DNA from: UBA3775 sp051877895
GTDB taxonomy: Bacteria; Bacillota; Clostridia; Lachnospirales; Lachnospiraceae
Direction: 5' to 3'
Length of the DNA: 13,786 nucleotides
NCBI GenBank assembly: GCA_051877895.1
Contig: JBJEJI010000045.1
Span: 1 to 13,786, forward strand
Numbering within the stretch: the stretch's first letter is position 1; every line of letters starts with the position of its first letter. A program made the translations under genes and the position numbers. Of this stretch, positions 7,249 to 13,786 are shown piece after piece. The notes beneath the pieces are model-generated. The model was not told the DNA's origin. It did no database searches and was given only the letters and a program-made list of their open reading frames with translations.

Positions 7249-8170
7249 ATTCTTTAAGCTTTACATCCCAGTCGGCATACGCGGCATCATTTCTGTGGTC
7301 CGGCAGGTCATAATTATCTGCCAGCCAGTTTCCAAAATATGCACTTACCTTGGTTGCTCCAAAGTAATTTAAATGATCGCCTTTATCTTTTGTATCTTTC
7401 TTCCAGTCTATCTGCACTTCATCGCAGAGCATGTTAAAGTCAAGATACTCAAGAGAATAGGTATCTGCCAGAGCCTGCACCTTTTCATTTCTGTCATAGC
7501 TCCAGTTTCTGTGACTTGGAGCACTGACCAGAAGTAATTCGCTGCCGTGTTCCTCACACAGCTCTTTTATCTTTGAAAGATACCATTCATTGATGGAACA
7601 TACCTCACATGTAAAGTGATTTTCTGTCATATAATCCTTTTTATCTTTGGGCGGTTTTACTACCGTGCACAATACATATCCCTTTGTTCCGTTAGGTGTG
7701 GAATAATCCGGCTTAGTATATAAATCCTCAAGACTCAGACTCTTCCACCGGTCATGAAACTCAAGCAAAGGCACTGCCTTTTTAGTCTGGTAGGTTAATA
7801 TACCCCGGTAGTCGGATTTTTTAAACAAAGTGTCCGCTTCCAGCACAATAAGCTTAGGACTCTGGGTCTCAAATATTTTATTAACGTAATAATAGGTTTC
7901 ATACATATATTGTCCACCGGAGCCACAGATATATGATGTAAAGCCATAATTTTCATACATTTCCAACGGAATAAAAGTATTGTAGCTTTCGCTGTTTCCA
8001 ACAAATACCACATCCAGTGAATTTTCCTCTTCCGCAGCAAGTGCGTTGGCATTTACATGTGTCATTCCTGCCCTCTTGGTGTTTTCCTTAGGTCTGAAAA
8101 CAAGACCTGTACACCAGATGAGAAAACACAGTATTACAAAGAATGCCACTGATTTTACCATATTTTTCAT
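7211..8170 (-). CDS. Membrane-anchored SGNH/GDSL-like protein (DltD/AlgX-type partner of MBOAT)
   Basis: A 319-aa protein with one N-terminal hydrophobic helix (about 6-24), so the rest faces outward. Two SGNH-type blocks are visible: VFVGNSES with the candidate nucleophile Ser60, and GDHLNYFGA near the C-terminus with His266 and acidic Asp262/Asp265. The second resembles the DxxH-LN block of DltD and related acyltransferases, although the acid-His spacing is unusual. It is shorter than typical DltD (about 400 aa). In dlt, alginate and PatA/PatB systems such a protein completes transfer of the acyl group after the MBOAT protein has moved it across the membrane. It is last in the cluster, 105 bp after the MBOAT gene, with an AGGAAGG ribosome binding site. 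The stop codon lies within the 3' end of pdxR on the opposite strand. The acceptor polymer is unknown. Confidence 0.78.
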   Translation of the reverse strand: MKNMVKSVAFFVILCFLIWCTGLVFRPKENTKRAGMTHVNANALAAEEENSLDVVFVGNSESYNTFIPLEMYENYGFTSYICGSGGQYMYETYYYVNKIFETQSPKLIVLEADTLFKKSDYRGILTYQTKKAVPLLEFHDRWKSLSLEDLYTKPDYSTPNGTKGYVLCTVVKPPKDKKDYMTENHFTCEVCSINEWYLSKIKELCEEHGSELLLVSAPSHRNWSYDRNEKVQALADTYSLEYLDFNMLCDEVQIDWKKDTKDKGDHLNYFGATKVSAYFGNWLADNYDLPDHRNDAAYADWDVKLKEFKEQVSLAVCGP

Positions 8171-8210
8171 GGGTTGTTTCCTTCCTGATAATCAGTTACT
8201 ATCCAATACT

Positions 8211-8246
8211 TTAGTGAACTACCCACCGCCTACAGCCGGTGAAATT
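8211..8246. repeat. Intergenic hairpin repeat, copy A (possible IS200/IS605 end remnant)
   Basis: Between the MBOAT and SGNH genes, TGAACTACCCACCGCC (8214-8229) leads into a short hairpin with arms CACCG (8224-8228) and CGGTG (8237-8241). The string CCCACCGCCTA (8222-8232) recurs in the same orientation at 10153-10163. From memory, GAACTACCCACC followed by a GC-rich hairpin resembles the right end of IS200/IS605-type elements. No transposase or TnpB gene is present, so this would be a remnant only. Confidence 0.35.
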
Positions 8247-8275
8247 ACGGTCACACTATTTCAAGCTTTTCCGGG

Positions 8276-9868
8276 TCAGAACCCTGCATAAATAGATGGA
8301 ACTGCCATATAACCCGGGCCGTATGCACCGAATATTACTATAAAAAGTATAAGAGCATAATATACAACCCATCTAAGGGCTATTGGCTTTGCAGCCACAG
8401 ACTCTCTGATATTAATACCTCTCTCTTTCATCAGGCTTACAATAAATACCAGAAGTACACTTATACCAACGATTACATAATCCTGTATGTCAAGTCGCAG
8501 TATACGGTAGGTTCCATCAGTAAAGGATTTCAGTGTGAAGTCAGTTACCATGGTTTTAAACATAGTTAATCCTGCTCTTAATCCGTTTGCCCGGAAAAAA
8601 AGTTCTCCCACAAATACCAGAAAAGTTGTTCTTACAATACGGAAAACGGTATATATTTTTCCGTTTCTGTCTATATGAAGCTTAGGCAACAGTTTTTTGG
8701 ACAGCGGCTCAATCAGATTGCCGGTCATTATCATTACAAAATGGTAAAGTCCGAAGAAAATATAGCTGAATGCGGCACCATGCCATAATCCGTTACAGAA
8801 CCAAACACTGAAAAGGGCTATTGAACCTGCAAGCAAAGGCCCATAGTAATTACCAATTTTCTTTCTCGCCTTTGATGTAAGATTTTTAAGCGGCTTCGAA
8901 AGAGACAGCGGATAAAAAATATAATCTTTAAACCATGTACCCAGTGTAATATGCCATCTGGTCCAAAATTCCGAAACGCTTTTTGAGAAAAACGGCTGGC
9001 GGAAATTCTCAGGTATGGTAACACCAAACACCTGCCCTGTTCCGATTACTATATCCATTGTCCCTGAAAATTCCATGTACAGCTGACAGGTATATAAAAT
9101 CATTCCAAGTGCAACCAGCCCTCCGTCAAGTGAATCAAACTTTTTGTCAAATACTGTAAGAACTGCAAGATTTAATCTGTCGGCAATAACCATCTTTTTT
9201 GCCAATCCGTACAACATTCTCTGATAACCGAAGGTAAGATTTTGATAGGTTGTTTTTCTGCACTCATAAATATCAGCGGCGGTATCTTCATATCGACAGA
9301 AAGGGCCTTCCACAATATGTGGGAAATAACTGATAAACATGGCCACACGCAAAAAGTTTTTATCTGCCTGTATTTTTTCTCTGTAAACATCAACAATATA
9401 AGAAACCGCCATAAGAGTGTAGAAAGAGATTCCTATTGGCAATGCAAATTTCATTAAGCTTACTCTTGCATCCAGATTTGCCATGCCAAGAACACGATTT
9501 AGTGCATCCCCCGCAAAAGCAGAATATTTTAAAACCAGAAGCACACCTATATGTAATACCGCTGCCAAAACGGCAACCCTTCTCTTTTTCTTTTTATACA
9601 CTTCCTTAAGTGCTTTTTTTTCCGATTTATCACATTCCTTCAGGGCATTATTTCTTTCATCATTAAGATGGGACAGCCACAATCCAAAGCAATACATGGA
9701 TACTGTAGTTACAATCAGCCATATAACCAGTTGCTTACTAAATAACCAGAAAAAAAGATAAGATGCAGCCAGAATTATGAAACGTCTGTATTTCTGCGGT
9801 AAAATATTATAAAGAAGTATAACCACCGGCAGAAAAATAAACAGATATTCCGGATCCGTATATGACAT
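8276..9868 (-). CDS. MBOAT-family membrane-bound O-acyltransferase (AlgI/DltB-like)
   Basis: Polytopic membrane protein of 530 aa that should move an acyl or aminoacyl group from a cytosolic carrier across the membrane for attachment to a surface polymer. The hallmark blocks are present: SEFWTRWHITLGTWFKDYIF around 299-318 with His306, and CNGLWHGAAF around 358-367 with the invariant catalytic His363. The length is nearer AlgI (about 520 aa) than DltB (about 400 aa). A basic and acidic loop (about 67-98) should be cytosolic. I place the start at the ATG 9868-9866, which shares one base with the stop of the carrier-protein gene (TGATG). AGGAGG lies seven bases upstream. A longer in-frame ATG at 9904 lies inside the carrier gene and is unlikely. 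The overlap argues that carrier and MBOAT are translationally coupled partners. Confidence 0.93.
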   Translation of the reverse strand: MSYTDPEYLFIFLPVVILLYNILPQKYRRFIILAASYLFFWLFSKQLVIWLIVTTVSMYCFGLWLSHLNDERNNALKECDKSEKKALKEVYKKKKRRVAVLAAVLHIGVLLVLKYSAFAGDALNRVLGMANLDARVSLMKFALPIGISFYTLMAVSYIVDVYREKIQADKNFLRVAMFISYFPHIVEGPFCRYEDTAADIYECRKTTYQNLTFGYQRMLYGLAKKMVIADRLNLAVLTVFDKKFDSLDGGLVALGMILYTCQLYMEFSGTMDIVIGTGQVFGVTIPENFRQPFFSKSVSEFWTRWHITLGTWFKDYIFYPLSLSKPLKNLTSKARKKIGNYYGPLLAGSIALFSVWFCNGLWHGAAFSYIFFGLYHFVMIMTGNLIEPLSKKLLPKLHIDRNGKIYTVFRIVRTTFLVFVGELFFRANGLRAGLTMFKTMVTDFTLKSFTDGTYRILRLDIQDYVIVGISVLLVFIVSLMKERGINIRESVAAKPIALRWVVYYALILFIVIFGAYGPGYMAVPSIYAGF

Positions 9869-10098
9869 CAGCCTTCCTCCTGAAGTCTTGTAATCATAGC
9901 CCACAGAGCTTTAGCAGAATTAAAATTTGCCGGAATAATTTCTACTGTCGGAATTGAAATATCAAAACAATCTTCAATCTCCGCCACCAGTGACAGTATA
10001 GCCATGGAATCCAGATGATGACCATCAATTAAGTCCTCACAGGTTTCATAATCAACCTCCGGCTGAATGTCCTCCAAAATTTCAATTAATTCGTCCAT
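9868..10098 (-). CDS. Acyl/aminoacyl carrier protein (DltC-like)
   Basis: Small acidic carrier protein of 76 aa, the size of DltC. The phosphopantetheine attachment serine is Ser31 in HHLDSMAIL, followed by the usual second helix (LVAEIEDCF) and the conserved turn before ISIP. A holo-carrier would hold the substrate activated by the adenylation enzyme at 11546-13213 as a thioester and present it to the MBOAT protein. The ribosome binding site is strong (AGGAGGG, about 10106-10112). The stop codon overlaps the MBOAT start by one base. A housekeeping fatty-acid ACP is unlikely: this one sits in a dlt-like cluster, and the residue before the serine motif is His-Leu rather than the usual Gly-Ala of AcpP (DSLGADSLD). 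Which residue it carries is not known. Confidence 0.9.
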   Translation of the reverse strand: MDELIEILEDIQPEVDYETCEDLIDGHHLDSMAILSLVAEIEDCFDISIPTVEIIPANFNSAKALWAMITRLQEEG

Positions 10099-10152
10099 AA
10101 AAATTCCCTCCTATATATTGATAATCTTTTTTGATTCTAAATTAATCATTAT

Positions 10153-10190
10153 CCCACCGCCTAAAGGCAGTGGGTTATCTTTGTTTTTTT
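10153..10190 (+). repeat. Intergenic hairpin repeat, copy B, with T-tract on + strand
   Basis: CCCAC-C-GCC (10153-10161) and GGC-A-GTGGG (10166-10174) form a stem around a TAAA loop with one C/A mismatch, followed on the + strand by TTATCTTTGTTTTTTT. It has the shape of an intrinsic terminator, but only for + strand transcripts, and no + strand gene lies upstream. For the - strand operon the T-tract is on the wrong side. It shares CCCACCGCCTA with copy A at 8222-8232, and its T-rich flank resembles 13420-13445. The rest of the 192-bp gap (10099-10290) shows nothing else convincing. Confidence 0.45.
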
Positions 10191-10290
10191 ATATATCTGC
10201 ATTAATTACAGATACATTATGAACATTTTTACTTTTCAAGGCCTATAATTCTGACTGCAATCCAATTTTATATTCCGGTTAAGAATTGGA

Positions 10291-11475
10291 TTAAGAATTA
10301 ACATGCCAGGTTTCTATTTCGTCCCTTACCGGTTTTTTATCACCATCTTCTTTTATCAGCGCAACTTTTGGAAGACTGCGGCTTAAAAACAGGGCAATTC
10401 CTTCGGTTACACTATATGCACCGGTATTTTCAAACACGAATACATCACCAATTTTTAAATCTGCTACCGGAAGCTGTTTTACCAGTATGTCATTAACCGT
10501 GCAAAGAGAACCGCAAAGATTCCAGTTTCTCACTTCACCTTCCGTTCTCTTCGGCAATACTGTGTAATATGGATGCTTCATTGCCATTGTCTGTCCGTAA
10601 TATACCAGCTGGTTAATTCCACCATCCAGAATTGCATAGTTCTGACCTTTAACGGTTTTTACATCTACTACTTTGCTGGCATAATATCCACAGCCTGCGG
10701 CAATACTTCTTCCGATTTCCACAATGGTTGTCCTTTTTGATGAGGATAGACGGATAATTTCTGCAAATTCTTTTAAGAATTCATCTTCGTCAAAAGCGTC
10801 AGACTGAAAATAAAACACCGGAAAACCGGTTCCATACTCAAGTTCTTCACAAACAAAATTATAGTCCTGCTCCAGTTTATCAATCAGCTCATTCAGCCCC
10901 GTAATTTCCTTAATAATTTTTTTTATAGAATGTTTCTGGGTTCCTGAAAAATACTGAATTCCACCAATAAAGAGATTGGGATACCGTTCACTGTTCCTAA
11001 CAATAATTTCCGTCAGTTCTTCCTCATCCATTCCAAACTGATTACCACTGCTTAGTCTGAGAAGAACTTTAAGTTTTACTGCCGACTTTTCCGCAACACG
11101 TTGTAAAATCCGGGCATGCTCTGTGGATTCCACAGTAAAAATTCCTCTGCAGCTTTCATCCTCTTCTATTGCATTTGCCACAACCTTTTCAATAAAATTC
11201 TCAGATTTATTTACACCTGAAATAACCATTTGCGAAGACGCCACTCCATATTTTTTACAGATCGCATATTCTCCGGGAGAACAAATTTCAAGACGTTCTA
11301 CCTTGCTTTCCACGCCCGGTATAATAAAAGTATTTGCTTTCACGGCATAACACATCTTTACCTCTTCCGGCAATTTCTCTCTCAGATAATTAATCCTCTC
11401 ACATAAAATCCGTTCATCAAAAATAAATGCCGGTGTTCCGATTTCATTTATTAATTCTTGAACCTGTTTGTTCAT
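10291..11475 (-). CDS. Fold-type III PLP-dependent decarboxylase (LysA/BtrK-like)
   Basis: Cytosolic PLP enzyme of 394 aa related to diaminopimelate decarboxylase, with an alanine racemase-like barrel and a C-terminal beta domain. The cofactor lysine is Lys46 in CYAVKANT. The phosphate-binding EPGR block appears as EIGRSIAAG (253-261). The dimer-interface active-site block, usually CESGD in LysA, reads CGSLCTVND (321-329), and GAYSVTEG at 352-359 supplies the PLP-site tyrosine Tyr354. The LysA block with two histidines (HxHIGSQ) reads IQYFSGTQ (173-180), so both histidines are missing. This pattern resembles decarboxylases that act beside carrier proteins (BtrK, exosortase-A-associated enzymes) more than true LysA. 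It lies 70 bp after the adenylation gene and upstream of the carrier gene. A lysine-biosynthesis role is therefore unlikely. Racemase or another amino-acid decarboxylase activity remains possible. Confidence 0.82.
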   Translation of the reverse strand: MNKQVQELINEIGTPAFIFDERILCERINYLREKLPEEVKMCYAVKANTFIIPGVESKVERLEICSPGEYAICKKYGVASSQMVISGVNKSENFIEKVVANAIEEDESCRGIFTVESTEHARILQRVAEKSAVKLKVLLRLSSGNQFGMDEEELTEIIVRNSERYPNLFIGGIQYFSGTQKHSIKKIIKEITGLNELIDKLEQDYNFVCEELEYGTGFPVFYFQSDAFDEDEFLKEFAEIIRLSSSKRTTIVEIGRSIAAGCGYYASKVVDVKTVKGQNYAILDGGINQLVYYGQTMAMKHPYYTVLPKRTEGEVRNWNLCGSLCTVNDILVKQLPVADLKIGDVFVFENTGAYSVTEGIALFLSRSLPKVALIKEDGDKKPVRDEIETWHVNS

Positions 11476-11545
11476 GATATTCCCTTTCTGTTACCTTGCT
11501 TATCTTTCTATCCTTTTTTATTTACCTACATTAGAATGATTCTTA

Positions 11546-13213
11546 CTATCTGCTCACATATTCCTTATAAGCTTTTCTATCTGCAGCCAAAATCTTTAAA
11601 AGTTTTCTGTCAATTTTACCATTCTTTGTCATCGGCATTTCATCAAGTGGTTTAAGAGCACCCGGAACCATAAAAGCAGGGAGTTTTTCTGTCAGGATTT
11701 CATGAAGTTTCTTACTGTCATGGCTGCCCACATAAAATCCCGTCAGCCTGCTTTTCTTCTCATCAAACACACAGCAACACCTTTCAATTCCATCAACCGC
11801 CATCATGGATTTTTCTATTTCTTCCAGTTCAATGCGGTGCCCCATATGCTTAATCTGAAAATCCTTTCGACCTGCAAAAACCAGCTCACCTCTTTCATTA
11901 TATGTTGCCATGTCTCCGGTACGGTAAATTCTTTCACCATACTTCCGGTTAGACGGATTCATTACAAATGCTTTGTCAGTTTCCGCCGGAGCATTATAAT
12001 ACCCCAGAGCAAGCGCTGTGCCGGCTACACAAATTTCCCCGGATTTTGGTTTTTCCATTTCTTCAGCAGCTTCAACATCATCTTCTGTTTCTTTATTTTC
12101 TGAGTTTTCTTTCACTCTTTCAATATCTGAATAATCTGTTGGCAACACTACTCTGTTTTTTTCATCAAGCAGAAAAACCCTCTCATTTGGAAAAGCTTTG
12201 CCAATTGGAATTCCCTCTTCATATTCACGATTTCTGTCAATAATGTGATAAGTACAATTACAGGTAATCTCCGTAGGCCCATATAAATTAACAAACATAG
12301 CCTCCGGCAAATGGTCCATCCACTCCTTAAGGTGCTTCATGGGCATAACCTCACCACTGAAAAGAATCTTTTTAACTGTTGTCGGCACCCTATAGTCCAG
12401 GGCATGAAAAGTAGTTATAAGACATAATGCGGAAACGGCCCAGGTCATAACTGTGATTTTTCTATCACACAGACAATCCAGAAGCTCCATTGGTTTTGAA
12501 AAAAGTGTTTTATCAATTATAACAAGGTTTGCACCTGTTCTGAAGGCGGAATATATATCCTTTACAGAAACATCAAAATCAAACGGAGCCTGATTTCCAA
12601 TAACATCTTCCCCAGTAATGTTAAATAGTTCAGTATAAACATCAATAAAATCTATTACACTTCTGTGAGACACCAGTACACCCTTTGGAATTCCTGTTGA
12701 ACCTGAGGTGAAATTCGCATATAAAGGATCCGTATCAATAGAATTCTCTCTTACCATGGTGAGGAATTGTTCCTCTTCTTTTGTAGGAATATGTTTTTTC
12801 AGTTCCTCTATACAGAGAACCTTAATCCCGTTAGCATATTTCTCTGCTTTATCTTTATATTTATTATCAGTTATCAGGAGTTCCGGGTCTGTTACAGAAA
12901 TAATTTTTTCTATTCTTTCGTCCGGCAGCTCCGGATTAATAAGAATATAGAATCCCCCATAATACACAATGCCCATGAAGGCAGTTAATGCATTAATTCC
13001 CTTGTCCATTAATACAGTAACAGGTTTACCTGCCGTCGACTTAAAATCCTGCACTCCGCAATCCTCATTTAGGGCATTAAAAATTGCCGCAGCAGTATTC
13101 CTTGCAGCACATAAAAATTCTGTATATGTAATCTCCCCGGAGAAATCCATAATTTTATTATCTTTTTTGTCTGAAACAGCAATTTGCTCCAGATATTCTA
13201 ATACATTTCTCAT
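11546..13213 (-). CDS. Stand-alone amino-acid adenylation enzyme (DltA-like carrier protein ligase)
   Basis: AMP-forming ligase of 555 aa that should activate an amino acid with ATP and load it on the carrier protein encoded downstream. Core motifs in order: ATP loop TSGSTGIPKG (169-178); FDFDVS (211-216) with Asp214 placed to bind the amino group; FSGEVMP (285-291); NLYGPTE (309-315); YRTGD (430-434); GRKDFQIK (448-455); NGKIDRK (531-537) with catalytic Lys533. DltA proteins are about 505 aa; the excess is mainly a highly charged insert at about 358-391. DltA has Cys in FCGE, where this enzyme has Ser286, and the following PMKHLKEW resembles stand-alone L-amino-acid ligases such as the PltF/RedM type. 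It is first in the cluster, behind a good promoter at 13288-13316. The ribosome binding site is weak (GGATGGA). Substrate not determined. Confidence 0.88.
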   Translation of the reverse strand: MRNVLEYLEQIAVSDKKDNKIMDFSGEITYTEFLCAARNTAAAIFNALNEDCGVQDFKSTAGKPVTVLMDKGINALTAFMGIVYYGGFYILINPELPDERIEKIISVTDPELLITDNKYKDKAEKYANGIKVLCIEELKKHIPTKEEEQFLTMVRENSIDTDPLYANFTSGSTGIPKGVLVSHRSVIDFIDVYTELFNITGEDVIGNQAPFDFDVSVKDIYSAFRTGANLVIIDKTLFSKPMELLDCLCDRKITVMTWAVSALCLITTFHALDYRVPTTVKKILFSGEVMPMKHLKEWMDHLPEAMFVNLYGPTEITCNCTYHIIDRNREYEEGIPIGKAFPNERVFLLDEKNRVVLPTDYSDIERVKENSENKETEDDVEAAEEMEKPKSGEICVAGTALALGYYNAPAETDKAFVMNPSNRKYGERIYRTGDMATYNERGELVFAGRKDFQIKHMGHRIELEEIEKSMMAVDGIERCCCVFDEKKSRLTGFYVGSHDSKKLHEILTEKLPAFMVPGALKPLDEMPMTKNGKIDRKLLKILAADRKAYKEYVSR

Positions 13214-13287
13214 AACTTTTCCATCCCTGGTGTATGCTTTATAAAAAAATTTTTACATAACTAATCCATAATACTATATCGGTACAT

Positions 13288-13316
13288 ATTGTATCATCCT
13301 GCCATCCGGTATTCAA
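13288..13316 (-). promoter_or_regulatory. Sigma-A type promoter of the dlt-like cluster
   Basis: On the - strand TTGAAT (-35, 13316-13311) and TACAAT (-10, 13293-13288) are 17 bases apart. The start site should be near 13281, giving a leader of about 68 nt before the adenylation gene. It lies about 160 bp beyond the tRNA terminator, so the cluster does not depend on read-through from the tRNA genes. No operator or riboswitch is apparent in the leader. The remaining intergenic stretch (13317-13477) holds no gene; it contains a 6-bp palindrome, CGGTAC/GTACCG (13453-13458 and 13468-13473). Confidence 0.65.
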
Positions 13317-13477
13317 CATAATTAAATAAATCTTAATATAACTTAAAGTAAACGTAATTATTATGATGCAGAAATTTGTCGAATATTGGTCAAACTCGCA
13401 TACGCTCCGCTTTTTGTTCGTTATCTTTGGTTTTTATATATCCTGTTTTATCCGGTACTACTGAAATGTACCGACAA

Positions 13478-13511
13478 ATAAAAAAAGAACGACAACACCA
13501 GTTACCGTTCT
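13478..13511 (-). terminator. Intrinsic terminator of the tRNA operon
   Basis: An 11-bp stem pairs 13501-13511 with 13486-13496, including two G-U pairs, around a 4-nt loop. It is followed in the - direction by a run of six U and then U-rich sequence. It begins five bases after the tRNA-Lys gene and is the clearest terminator in the window. Confidence 0.9.
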
Positions 13512-13516
13512 GAAAG

Positions 13517-13589
13517 TGAACCACTGGGGATTCGAACCCCAGACAACTTGATTAAAAGTCAAGTGCTCTACCACCTGAGCTAGTGGTCC
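13517..13589 (-). tRNA. tRNA-Lys (anticodon TTT)
   Basis: A complete 73-nt cloverleaf. The acceptor arm GGACCAC pairs with GTGGTTC (one G-U), with discriminator A. The anticodon stem CTTGA/TCAAG encloses loop CTTTTAA with anticodon TTT, and the T-arm loop is TTCGAAT with stem TGGGG/CCCCA. The CCA tail is not encoded. It is the last of three tRNA genes on this strand. Confidence 0.96.
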
Positions 13590-13613
13590 GTATAAAGTTA
13601 TAATTAAGAAAAA

Positions 13614-13686
<73 letters not shown>

Positions 13687-13723
13687 ATGTTGTAAAACAC
13701 TTTCGTGCCTTATATTAAATTAA

Positions 13724-13786
<63 letters not shown>

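Noticed and set aside
9869..9904. A 12-residue N-terminal extension of the MBOAT protein from the ATG at 9904.
   Set aside because: The extension lies in the carrier-protein coding sequence. The ATG at 9868 has AGGAGG at good spacing and gives the usual family N-terminus.
10261..10290. An inverted repeat TCCAATT/AATTGGA directly after the decarboxylase stop codon.
   Set aside because: It has 7-bp AT-rich arms around a 16-nt loop with no U-run; too weak to call a terminator.
11702..12243. Open frames on the + strand opposite the adenylation gene.
   Set aside because: They are antisense shadows of a gene with all adenylation core motifs; they are Phe/His-rich, with no ribosome binding sites or domains.
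13376..13420. The GC-richer stretch with CGCATACGCTCCGC between the tRNA genes and the cluster promoter, considered as a regulatory element or riboswitch.
   Set aside because: It forms no convincing stem, lies upstream of the predicted transcription start and shows no known RNA motif.

Overview
The window looks like a chromosomal segment of a low-GC Gram-positive anaerobe of class Clostridia. Lachnospiraceae is my best guess, from the AT-rich composition, strong AGGAGG-type ribosome binding sites, the PdxR/PdxST vitamin B6 module and protein sequence style. I cannot name the species. Nothing suggests a phage or plasmid. No complete insertion sequence or CRISPR array is visible.

Layout. (1) Positions 1-2620, + strand: the 3' part of a CPA1/NhaP-type Na+/H+ antiporter gene, whose start lies left of the window, overlaps a TrkA/RCK-type NAD-binding protein by 13 bp. 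This looks like an ion-homeostasis operon in which the RCK protein may gate the antiporter. (2) Positions 2643-3851, - strand: a single gene for a membrane-anchored, outward-facing transglutaminase-like protein with a TTG start. (3) Positions 4016-5547, - strand: pdxS-pdxT, the two subunits of ribose-5-phosphate-dependent PLP synthase. They diverge from pdxR (5719-7248, + strand), a MocR/GntR-type regulator. The 171-bp gap between them holds a good sigma-A promoter for pdxR and three copies of a TGACCATA box. (4) Positions 7211-13213, - strand: a five-gene cluster read right to left: amino-acid adenylation enzyme (DltA-like), fold-type III PLP-dependent decarboxylase (LysA/BtrK-like), acyl carrier protein, MBOAT O-acyltransferase, and membrane-anchored SGNH protein. 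(5) Positions 13478-13786, - strand: tRNA genes fMet (cut by the window edge), Phe and Lys, ending in a strong intrinsic terminator.

How the genes may work together. The five-gene cluster has the full logic of a dlt operon: activate an amino acid, load it on a carrier protein, pass it across the membrane through an MBOAT protein, and finish transfer with an SGNH protein. It adds a PLP enzyme not found in standard dlt operons, and its adenylation enzyme lacks the FCGE motif I associate with D-alanine-specific DltA. I propose that it decorates a surface polymer with an amino-acyl group other than D-alanine. One possibility is a carrier-bound amino acid decarboxylated in the manner of BtrI/BtrJ/BtrK of butirosin biosynthesis. 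This is the most interesting part of the window. The PLP synthase next to it would supply the cofactor of both the decarboxylase and PdxR, although that adjacency may be chance.

All domain assignments come from reading motifs by eye. No database search was run.
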